Source: CBDCYN01 sp965224205 (lineage in GTDB: Bacteria > Planctomycetota > Phycisphaerae > Phycisphaerales > Phycisphaeraceae). Taken from it: a stretch of DNA of 64,000 bases. Numbering within the stretch: the first letter of the stretch is position 1; each line of letters starts with the position of its first letter. A program made the position numbers and the translations under genes. The notes beneath the pieces were generated by a model. The model was not told the DNA's origin. It saw nothing but the letters and a program-made list of their open reading frames with translations, and ran no database searches. Location: the NCBI GenBank assembly GCA_965224205.1, contig CBDCYN010000023.1:62001-126000 (forward strand), read 5' to 3'. Positions 1 to 7,160 of the stretch are shown piece by piece.

Positions 1-1
1 C

Positions 2-2320
2 GCGTCGGTCCTGCGCGACGCGCAGGTGAGTGAGATCGATGCAGACCAGGTCGTCCCCGGAGACGTGGTGTATCTTGAATCGGGAGGCCGAGTCCCGGCC
101 GATTTACGCCTTGTAAGTGGGCACGGGTTGGAAATCGATGAATCACTGCTGACCGGCGAATCCGTAGCTGTGGTCAAGAACCCGACCTGGCAGGGGCAGG
201 CGACGGCCCCCCTGGCGGAACGGCTCAATATGGCCTACGCGGGGTCTGCGGTGACCCGGGGGCGGGCCAAGGGGGTGGTGGTCGCCACCGGGGCATCGAC
301 GCATGTCGGTCATTTGGCATTGGATGTCATGTCAGCCGAGTCAGGCCAACCCCCGCTGATCATGCGGCTGGAGCGATTCACCAAGGTGATCGGCGTCGCG
401 GTGTTGATCGCGGCCCTGGTGATCGTGGTCGGTGGCGTGGTCGTCCAACGTCAAGCTGTGAGCACAATGTTCTTGTTCGGAACCGCACTGGCAGTGTCGG
501 CCATCCCCGAGGGATTGCCCGTTGCGATCACCGTGGCGTTGACCGTGGGGACGATCCGGATGGTCCGCCGGGGGGTCATCGTCCGCAAGCTCAGCGCGGT
601 CGAGGGGTTGGGCAGCTGTACCCTGATCGCCAGCGATAAGACCGGCACGCTCACGTGCAATGAAATGACGGTGAAGCGTGTGTGGCTGGCGGACGGTTCG
701 ATGCTCGAGGTGTCCGGAGAGGGGTTTGCCCCGACGGGCGAAGTAACACAAGACGGTCAGCCTGTTGACGCATCACGATCACCGACACTAGAACAATTGG
801 GGCATGCCGCGGCGCTATGTAACGAGGCGGATTTACACCGGTGCGATGGTCAGTGGACGTGGCGGGGTGATCCCACCGAGGTGGCTTTATTGACCCTCGG
901 GGCCAAGCTGGGGTTGAGTCGTGAATCGCTTTTGGATCGACGCCCACAGGTTAACGAGATCCCGTTCGAATCCGAGCATCAGTTTGCGGCTTCGTATCAC
1001 CGGGTTAACGGATCGACGCAGATTTATGTCAAGGGCTCACCGGAGCGCGTGTTGAGCATGTGTGCGCAGTCGCCCGCTGGACCCAGTCTTGACGACGCAA
1101 GATTGGCGGCAAACACCATGGCCGGGGACGGGTATCGTGTGCTGGCATTAGCCAGTGCGTCGCAGACCACCCCGCTTGAGCCCGCCCAAGCCCCGCCCAC
1201 CCCGTCGCGGCTAACGTTGCTGGGTCTTGTGGGGATGATCGACCCGCTTCGACCGGGCGTGCAAGACGCGATCGCGGCTTGCCATCAGGCCGGGATCCGG
1301 GTTTGTATGGTCACCGGAGACCATCCGCAGACCGCCTCGGCGATCGGGCGTAATCTAGGACTCGATCGCGAGAAGGTGATCACGGGTAGCGAGCTAGAAG
1401 GCGCGTCCGATTCGGCAATGACCCGGATGGTGACCGAGGCTTCGGTCTTTGCTCGCGTAAGCCCGCACCAGAAGCTGCGGCTCGTCGAGGCCGCCCAGCG
1501 GGGCGGGGCGTTCGTCGCGGTCACCGGCGACGGGGTCAACGACGCACCGGCTTTGCACAAGGCCAACATCGGCGTGGCCATGGGACGAGGGGGCACGGAC
1601 GTGGCCCGAGAAGCGGCTGATATCGTGATCAGTGACGACAACTTCGCTACGATCGTGGCGGGCATCGAGGAGGGACGGGTCGCGTACAGCAACATCCGCA
1701 ACGTGATCTTTTTACTGGTCTCAACCGGGGCGGCCGAGGTGGTGATGGTCCTGTTGGCCGTGCTGTTTGGGCTGCCGCTGCCGCTGGAGCCGGTCCAGCT
1801 ATTGTGGCTGAATCTGGTGACGAACGGGATTCAGCATGTGGGCCTGGCGCTGGAGCCGGCTAGCGGGCGTGAACTTCTTAGTCCACCCAGGCACCCGCAG
1901 GAGCCGATTTTCAATCGTCTGATGATCGAGCGAACCGTGATCGCGGCGGTCGTCATGGGGGCCGTGGCCTTCGCGGCGTTCTACTGGATGCTTCATCACG
2001 GGTGGGAGGAGGCTTCGGCGCGGAACGCGCTGCTGCTGTTGATGGTCCTATTCGAGAACGTGCACATCGGCAACTGCCGGTCGGAAACGCGTTCGGTGTT
2101 TTCCCTTTCCCCGCTACGCAGCCCGTTCCTGTTGGCAGGGGCGGCCACAGCGTTCCTGGTCCACGTGGCCGCGATGTATCTGCCGATCACCCAGAACATC
2201 CTCGCCGCGGGACCGATTAGTTGGCGTTCGTGGTTCGCTCTCATGGGGCTTTCGCTAAGCGTGCTCGTTGTGGTAGAGGCACACAAATGGCTCAGGTCGG
2301 TCTACGCTCGACACCGTTAA
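2..2320 (+). CDS. P-type cation-transporting ATPase, 5' end outside the window
   Basis: Membrane pump that couples ATP hydrolysis to cation transport. The frame is open from base 2, so the gene starts before the window; the first ATG, at 26, lies inside the actuator domain. Counted from that ATG: actuator TGES at 43-46, PEGLP in the M4 helix at about 161-165, phosphorylation site DKTGTLT at 204-210, then the nucleotide-binding domain, the hinge TGDGVNDAP and a C-terminal group of membrane helices. PEGLP places it with P2A/P2B (calcium-pump-like) ATPases. The M6 motif reads NLVTNG, where SERCA-type calcium pumps have NLVTDG, so the transported ion may not be calcium (inference). The C-terminus looks complete. 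An IS5-family element begins 65 bp after the stop. Confidence 0.93.
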   Translation, partial: ASVLRDAQVSEIDADQVVPGDVVYLESGGRVPADLRLVSGHGLEIDESLLTGESVAVVKNPTWQGQATAPLAERLNMAYAGSAVTRGRAKGVVVATGASTHVGHLALDVMSAESGQPPLIMRLERFTKVIGVAVLIAALVIVVGGVVVQRQAVSTMFLFGTALAVSAIPEGLPVAITVALTVGTIRMVRRGVIVRKLSAVEGLGSCTLIASDKTGTLTCNEMTVKRVWLADGSMLEVSGEGFAPTGEVTQDGQPVDASRSPTLEQLGHAAALCNEADLHRCDGQWTWRGDPTEVALLTLGAKLGLSRESLLDRRPQVNEIPFESEHQFAASYHRVNGSTQIYVKGSPERVLSMCAQSPAGPSLDDARLAANTMAGDGYRVLALASASQTTPLEPAQAPPTPSRLTLLGLVGMIDPLRPGVQDAIAACHQAGIRVCMVTGDHPQTASAIGRNLGLDREKVITGSELEGASDSAMTRMVTEASVFARVSPHQKLRLVEAAQRGGAFVAVTGDGVNDAPALHKANIGVAMGRGGTDVAREAADIVISDDNFATIVAGIEEGRVAYSNIRNVIFLLVSTGAAEVVMVLLAVLFGLPLPLEPVQLLWLNLVTNGIQHVGLALEPASGRELLSPPRHPQEPIFNRLMIERTVIAAVVMGAVAFAAFYWMLHHGWEEASARNALLLLMVLFENVHIGNCRSETRSVFSLSPLRSPFLLAGAATAFLVHVAAMYLPITQNILAAGPISWRSWFALMGLSLSVLVVVEAHKWLRSVYARHR

Positions 2321-2385
2321 CGAACCAGCGAGGGCATGCTCGATCGGTAACGGTAGGAGAGGACGACATTCACGAGGGTGCACTA

Positions 2386-3241
2386 GGTGCTACGGACAAT
2401 CAAGAGCACCCCGTGAGGCCGGCGGCGAGCCAGACGAATGCGGCGAAGTTGACGGCCTTCTTCTCGTAGCGGGTAGCGACACGACGGCATTGTTTGATAC
2501 GGCCGAAGAAGCGTTCGATCACGTTGCGGTGTTTGTAGCGGCGGCGGTCGTAACGCTTCTTGCGTTTACGGGTCGGGTGGGGACGGATGCATGCTTTGGC
2601 CTTGGCCTCACGGATGCGTTGGCGAAACGCGTCGCTGTCGTAGGCCGCATCGGCGATCACATGCCTGGGTTTCCATCCCGCCAACAACGCCTCGGCCTGC
2701 GGGGCGTCGCCACGCTGACCGGCCGTCACCACCAGCCGACGCAGCCGGCCGGCTTGGTCCACCGCCGCGTGGAGCTTGGTCGTCAGCCCACCGCGGGACC
2801 GGCCCAGGCATCGGCGGTCGTCGGCGGCGTCTTTTTTTCACCGGCCAACCTTCGGCCGGTGGAAGCCATCGGGTGAGCCTTGACGCTGGTCGAATCCAGT
2901 TGCAGCTCTTCGGGCTCGTCATCGTCGTCATCCAACGCCTTGGCGACCCGTGGCCATACCCCTGAAGCACACCAGCGGTCGTATCGCTTCCAGACGCTGT
3001 TGGGCTTGCCGAAGCGTTCGGGCAGGTCGTCCCAGGGGATGCCGGTCTTGAGCACATACAGCACCGCGTTGACAAACAGGCGGTTGTCAGCGGCGGTGCG
3101 GCCGGGGTCGCCCGCCTTGCCCGGCAGGTGATCGTGGATGCGTTCCCATTGTTCATCCGTCAGTTCGTGGCGTCGTCGCATCGTGGTCCTCCATGACCAG
3201 AAATGTCATCATAGCCGAGGATACTGATTGTCCGTAGCACC
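2386..3241 (-). mobile_element. IS5-family insertion sequence (IS427-like), complete
   Basis: 856-bp element bounded by perfect 17-bp inverted repeats, GGTGCTACGGACAATCA at 2386-2402 and its complement at 3225-3241. It is flanked by TA on both sides (2384-2385 and 3242-3243), within CTA/TAG contexts, as expected for the TA-type target duplication of this group. The transposase stop codon lies inside the left repeat. Length, ends and two-phase transposase all look intact, so it may be functional. Confidence 0.9.
2400..3181 (-). CDS. IS5-family transposase made by -1 frameshift
   Basis: DDE transposase. The first phase (3181 to about 2831) begins MRRRHELTDEQWERI, the DUF4096-type N-terminus of IS5 transposases, and carries the first catalytic Asp region (LQLDSTSVKAH). 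The second phase, ending at 2400, carries ADAAYDSDAFR and the C-terminal RNVIERFFGRIKQ with the catalytic Glu. The two are joined at the slippery heptamer A AAA AAG (minus strand, 2837-2831). Slipping back one base changes GEKK-T into GEKK-D and gives one continuous 260-residue protein, the usual length for the group. Frameshifting is known for IS427-type elements; that it operates here is inferred from the exact heptamer and continuous homology. Confidence 0.88.
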
Positions 3242-3244
3242 TAG

Positions 3245-3716
3245 AACGTCTCGACCGGCCAACCTACAGGGCATCGATCACCGGAGGACGACCCGTATGT
3301 AAACGGCGGAGCATCTCTGAAACCCAAAGTCAAGACATACATTCCCCGACCGACAAGGCTCTTGGCTTTGCAGGGCGGTTTGAGCGTTCGTGGTGATCGG
3401 GCGGGCTGGGTCCTCGTGGCTAGGGTCTCCTGATCGATCGGGGTCTACGGTCTCGGATCAGATTCAGCGGCTCCTGTGTATGAACGGTGAAGGCGACGGA
3501 GCCAGGCATCTCTTCGGGACTGCGTCGTGGGACGGTCCATCTAATCTACGGGCTTAGAAGATCGGCAGGTCTAACCAAAAGTCGGGCCTACCACGGCCAT
3601 ACTCCGCTGGAGACTGCTGCCGATCGCCACCTTCCTTCGAGCCGATTCGATCGTTGGTCAACAGGGCCACGGGACGGGTCCTCCGCGTCGATCACCCTCA
3701 GCGGCGGAACTGAGGA
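3245..3716. other. Intergenic stretch between IS5 and IS110, no recognised gene
   Basis: No convincing coding sequence. Just outside the IS110 recombinase stop codon is a small hairpin, CCTCAG/CTGAGG near 3699-3716, which may belong to the end of that element. Confidence 0.4.
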
Positions 3717-4733
3717 TCACGCGTCGTCCCGATAAGCTTGTCCTTTCATCCAGATTGCTCGCGTCACGGACAGCATGTTCCGGCACACCTGTCGCCGAGC
3801 CGTCTTATAATTCAATCCCGAACGTCGCAGCCGTTCATACTGACGCTTGAATCGGTTGGCTTGCTTCGTCCGTGACACCCCACTGGTGAACTGTTGCATC
3901 ACCCGCCACTTCAACGGGCGACAGCCTACCTTGCTATGGCGCGTGTCGTAGACACGGTGGTCCGATTCGTGCATCCGGTTGCCCAGGCACGCGTAGGCCC
4001 ACAGCTTGTTCTTGCGAGAGAATCGATGAGGGGTATCGATTAACGCCATATAACCCGTGGCGATCACCGGACCCACCCCGGGCAACGTTTCGAGCAGTTG
4101 GTGCGTCGAGGACCGGCGGGCGTGCCGAACCATCCGGCGGTAGGCTTGCTGCTTGGTTTGGGCCAACGCTTCGAGCAGATCAAAATAGTCGCTGGCCCGG
4201 TGCCGCAGCGCCGGGAACCCGTTGAGCTTATCCAACCACACACCACGCGCTTGCGTGTCGTAGATCGCCTGGCCGGGCGTGGTCATCGCCACCTGCCGGA
4301 ACGTCGCCTTGAGCATGTTCTTGAACCGCACGACCTGACGCGTCAGGTTGTAGTAGTGCAGGAACAACGAACGTAATTCAGCACCCAAGTCATCGGGGTG
4401 TCGGATCGCCTTGATGAATCCGCCGTGCAGCAGTTTGGCCAGCTTCTGGGCGCTGCTGCGATCGTCGGCGAACTGGTCGGCGGCAATCCAACGGTTGCGC
4501 TTCGGATCACAGACGATCAACTCATCCACGTGGGGATCGAGCACATGTTTGACCCACTGAGCCAAATGCGACTCCTCGACCACCAAACGCTTGGGCCCGG
4601 GCACCCGACCCACCACTTCGATCAATTCAGCCGCTGTCGTGGGCCGTTCGTACTGGCGGCACAGCTTCCCCGTGGTGTTTAAGTGTGCCAGGACGAATTT
4701 GGCACTGTGCACGTCCAATCCTAAGTGATTCAT
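3717..4733 (-). CDS. IS110-family transposase/recombinase
   Basis: Site-specific DEDD recombinase of the IS110 family, 338 residues. The N-terminal RuvC-like domain starts LGLDVHSAKF (first Asp) and continues with VVEES (Glu) and DDRSSAQKLAKLL (Asp pair). The C-terminal Tnp_20 domain contains LETLPGVGPVIATGYMALID and ends in a basic helix. The ATG at 4733 is chosen because AAGGAG lies just upstream; an ATG 45 bp earlier has no such site. IS110 elements lack ordinary terminal repeats and are guided by a bridge RNA encoded in a non-coding end, so the structured leader at 4790-4870 is relevant. No stop or frameshift is seen. Confidence 0.93.
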   Translation of the reverse strand: MNHLGLDVHSAKFVLAHLNTTGKLCRQYERPTTAAELIEVVGRVPGPKRLVVEESHLAQWVKHVLDPHVDELIVCDPKRNRWIAADQFADDRSSAQKLAKLLHGGFIKAIRHPDDLGAELRSLFLHYYNLTRQVVRFKNMLKATFRQVAMTTPGQAIYDTQARGVWLDKLNGFPALRHRASDYFDLLEALAQTKQQAYRRMVRHARRSSTHQLLETLPGVGPVIATGYMALIDTPHRFSRKNKLWAYACLGNRMHESDHRVYDTRHSKVGCRPLKWRVMQQFTSGVSRTKQANRFKRQYERLRRSGLNYKTARRQVCRNMLSVTRAIWMKGQAYRDDA

Positions 4734-4789
4734 CGCTGGGCTCCTTGTGTTGGAATATTGATTGATCCCATGATCCACAAGGACCGAGC

Positions 4790-4870
4790 CATTTTTGTCG
4801 GCCTTCCCGTCGGCGGTGCCATGGCCGAAGGCCTAAAATCACCTCCGGCGGGAAGGCCGACCTTCGCGCC
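4790..4870 (-). ncRNA. Candidate bridge RNA region of the IS110 element
   Basis: Upstream of the recombinase start lies a strong inverted repeat: GTCGGCCTTCCCG at 4797-4809 pairs perfectly with 4849-4861, and the stem extends with a few mismatches. A smaller hairpin, GGCC-GAA-GGCC, at 4823-4833 sits within the loop. In the IS110 subgroup the bridge RNA is encoded in the non-coding segment on the transposase 5' side. Position and foldability fit; target-binding and donor-binding loops could not be assigned by eye. Confidence 0.4.
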
Positions 4871-4983
4871 CGACGGATTGCACGCCCGGGTTTCAAATTA
4901 CCAAAAGTGCGGCGGGTGGCGGGGTAAAAATGCAGCGTCCGGTGCGTAATGTCACCCGCTCGGGGCGGGACGTCAAGTTCCTT

Positions 4984-5124
4984 TCATTGCCGCTTGGATC
5001 GGCGTCGTCTTTGCCGTTGCTTGGATTCGCGTAGCCGATAGCTCTCCCCGTTGGCTTTGAGGATGTGCACGCGGTGCGTGAGCCGATCCAAGATGGCCCC
5101 GGTGAGGCGTTCGTTGCCGCAGAC
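4984..5124 (-). pseudogene. istB: IstB fragment (IS21-family helper ATPase), C-terminal stub
   Basis: The minus strand encodes VCGNERLTGAILDRLTHR, then VHILKANGESYRLRE and a basic tail ending at TGA (4984-4986). This is the C-terminus of IstB, the AAA+ helper of IS21-family transposition. Only about 46 residues remain; Walker motifs and the istA partner are absent. The fragment is cut at the left terminus of the IS3 element (5125), and the missing part does not appear on the other side of that element, so DNA was lost as well as inserted. Confidence 0.75.
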
Positions 5125-5190
5125 TGCGGTGGCCCATCAGTGGCGGACTCCGGATGAAGCCGGGAAGATACCCGGCCAAGGAGTCCTGCG

Positions 5191-5535
5191 ATGTCTCAAC
5201 CTCAATCGCGAATCCCGACCCTTCCCTCGGATCAGCGATCGCTCAAGCCGTGTCGGCGGCGGTTCACCGAGCCGTTCAAGCGTGAGACGGTTCGGTTGGT
5301 GACCCACGGGGGCTACACGTTCAAAGCCGCGGCCCAAGCGGTCGGCATTTCCGAAAAAAGCCTTCTTGAATGGCACAAGCAGCTCGTGCCCGCCCCGACG
5401 CCTTGTGGACCCGATGCGACCCTTGAGCAGTTGCGGCAGGAGAACCGCCGCCTGCGTGGCCAACTCAAACAAGCCGAATTGGAACGAGCGATTTTTAAAA
5501 AAGCGACGGCCTGTTTCGCCAAGGAGTCGTTATGA
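5191..5535 (+). CDS. IS3-family OrfA (helix-turn-helix protein)
   Basis: DNA-binding subunit of the IS3 transposase, 114 residues. An N-terminal helix-turn-helix of the HTH_8/InsE type (RRFTEPFKRETVRLV, then FKAAAQAVGISEKSLLEWHK) is followed by a leucine-rich coiled coil (LEQLRQENRRLRGQLKQAE) ending in IFKKATACFAKE, the usual OrfA C-terminus. AAGGAG stands upstream of the ATG. The stop overlaps the orfB start as ATGA (5532-5535), which suggests coupled translation; the A-rich run in the IFKKA codons may also permit frameshifting, as in other IS3 elements. Confidence 0.9.
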   Translation: MSQPQSRIPTLPSDQRSLKPCRRRFTEPFKRETVRLVTHGGYTFKAAAQAVGISEKSLLEWHKQLVPAPTPCGPDATLEQLRQENRRLRGQLKQAELERAIFKKATACFAKESL

Positions 5536-6452
5536 GATACCCATGGATCCGACAACACCGCGACACGTTCCCTGTCGCGGCCATGTGCCGGGTGCTGGAG
5601 GTATCGGATTCGGGCTATTACCCGTGGCTAGGCCGTGATCCCAGCCCACGGGCGGATCGCACCGCCAAGATCCGCGAGGATGTCCGCGAGGTGTTCGAAC
5701 AAAGCCAAGGCATCTATGGCTCGCGCAAGATCGCCGAGGCCCTTGAGCAACACGAGCAACTCGAATCGGCCTGCCGCCACACGGTGACGAAAGCCATGCG
5801 AGAGATGGGGCTACGCAGTCGCGTGGCCAAGACGTTCAAACCCACGACCACCCAGGCCGACCCCGATAAGGCCCCGGCCCCGAACGTGCTGGATTAAGAC
5901 TTCCAAGCCGACGGCCCTGATCAGAAGTGGGTCACGGACATCACCTACCGGCCCACGTCTGCGGGTTGGGTCTATCTAGCGGTGGTCTTGGACCTGTTTA
6001 GCCGCAAGATCGTCGGCTGGGCGATCGACACGTCGTTGGCCACGGATCTGGTCGCCGAGGCGTTGCGACAGACGATCGAGTCGCGTCAGCCCAACTTCCG
6101 GGGGGCGGGATTGATCTATACCTCCGATCGTGGTTGCCAATACACCCGCGACCGGTATCCATCGATCCTGCGTGGGCTGGAGGTGACGGTGAGCATGAGC
6201 CGCACGGGCTGCTGTTATGACAACGCCGTGTGCGAACGATTTTTCTGGTCACTCAAGCATGAGTGGACCAACCACCAGTCGTACGCTGATCTGACGGATG
6301 CCCGTGGAAGTGTGTTTCAATACATCGAGCTGTTCTACAACCCAACCCGTTTACACCAGGCCCTGGGATATGTCTCCCCCGAGGCCTTCGAAGCCGATCA
6401 CGCCCCGGTATTGAATGTGGCGTATTATACGAACCCCGGAGTCCGTCACTGA
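5532..6452 (+). pseudogene. IS3-family OrfB transposase with in-frame stop
   Basis: DDE integrase of the IS3 family. The frame starts MRYPWIRQHRDTFPV, passes through an HTH_21-like region (GIYGSRKIAEAL) and hits TAA at 5895-5897 directly after NVLD. It then reopens in the same frame as DFQADGPDQKWVTDITY and runs to 6452. The rve core is otherwise intact: Asp in WVTDITY, Asp in YTSDRGCQYT, Glu in NAVCERFFWSLKHE. One nonsense codon is the only lesion seen, so the inactivation is probably recent. Readthrough or a sequencing error cannot be excluded from sequence alone. Confidence 0.88.
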
Positions 6453-6608
6453 TGGGCCACCGCACAGCGATGAATGAGGCTGATAATGGAGTCAGAGAAA
6501 TGGTACGCTCGTCAAGTCCAGATTCCAGACAATGCGATTGCCCTGGGGGTATTGAATGACACCGAAAACCCATTGGCTACCCTTCAAGCGGGAACCTATC
6601 CTTCGGTG

Positions 6609-7022
6609 ATGCGTTACCTCGGGATCGATCTTGGCGACAAGCGGACCGGCCTGGCCATCGGGGACGATGAAACCGGGATCGCTACGCCGCTCGTGGTCAT
6701 CGAAACCAGCGACGGAGATCTGCGGCTGCAACAGATCGCCGAAATGGTCGACCAGCAACGCCCCGACGCCTTGGTCGTGGGGCTGCCGTTGAACATGGAC
6801 GGCAGCGAAGGCCAGCCAGCGGCCAAGACCCGTTCATGGGTCGCTGAATTGACCGCCCACCTTCACCTGCCCGTGCACCTGGTCGATGAGCGGCTCACTA
6901 GCTTCGATGCCGATCAGAAGCTCCGCGGCTCTGGGCTAACCCGCAAGCAGAAAAACAACCGTCACGACGCGCTGGCCGCTGCGGCGATCTTGAACGAGTT
7001 CTTGCAAAACTATACCCCTTAA
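6609..7022 (+). CDS. ruvX: YqgF/RuvX family, putative Holliday junction resolvase / pre-16S rRNA nuclease
   Basis: RNase H-fold protein of 137 residues. Members process the 5' end of pre-16S rRNA and have been proposed to act on recombination junctions. Family landmarks are MRYLGIDLGDKRTGLAIG (first catalytic Asp), VVGLPLNMDGSEG, VHLVDERLTS (Glu) and NNRHDALAAAAIL (Asp). The frame is open upstream to 6474, but family alignment puts the start at 6609; the upstream part resembles no known N-terminus. Length matches the usual ~138 residues. It lies directly beyond the IS3 element, so its native promoter may have been displaced. Confidence 0.92.
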   Translation: MRYLGIDLGDKRTGLAIGDDETGIATPLVVIETSDGDLRLQQIAEMVDQQRPDALVVGLPLNMDGSEGQPAAKTRSWVAELTAHLHLPVHLVDERLTSFDADQKLRGSGLTRKQKNNRHDALAAAAILNEFLQNYTP

Positions 7023-7160
7023 GACAGGTCCGGGGCCATCCACAGCCAACCGCGCGTGTCAGCAAGCGATTATTTTTGGGGCTCTGGGCATCCCCACGAC
7101 CCCGGCCCCCGGCCCCCGGCCAGGTATCTTGCTACTCAAGCACACGCCCCGCGTATCCCT

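Larger units (their letters stand above)
5125..6464 (+). mobile_element. IS3-family insertion sequence, inactivated
   Basis: 1340-bp element with 29-bp terminal inverted repeats: 5125-5153 begins TGCGGTGGCCCATCAGTG and matches the complement of 6436-6464 with one mismatch. Ends are TG...CA, typical of IS3. It carries orfA and orfB in adjacent frames. Flanking bases (GAC left, CAG right) show no clear target duplication, suggesting rearrangement after insertion. orfB has a nonsense codon, so the copy should not move by itself. Confidence 0.88.

Noticed and set aside
6474..6608. 45-codon N-terminal extension of ruvX
   Set aside because: The family starts at MRYLGIDLG; the upstream part resembles nothing and lies next to an IS end.
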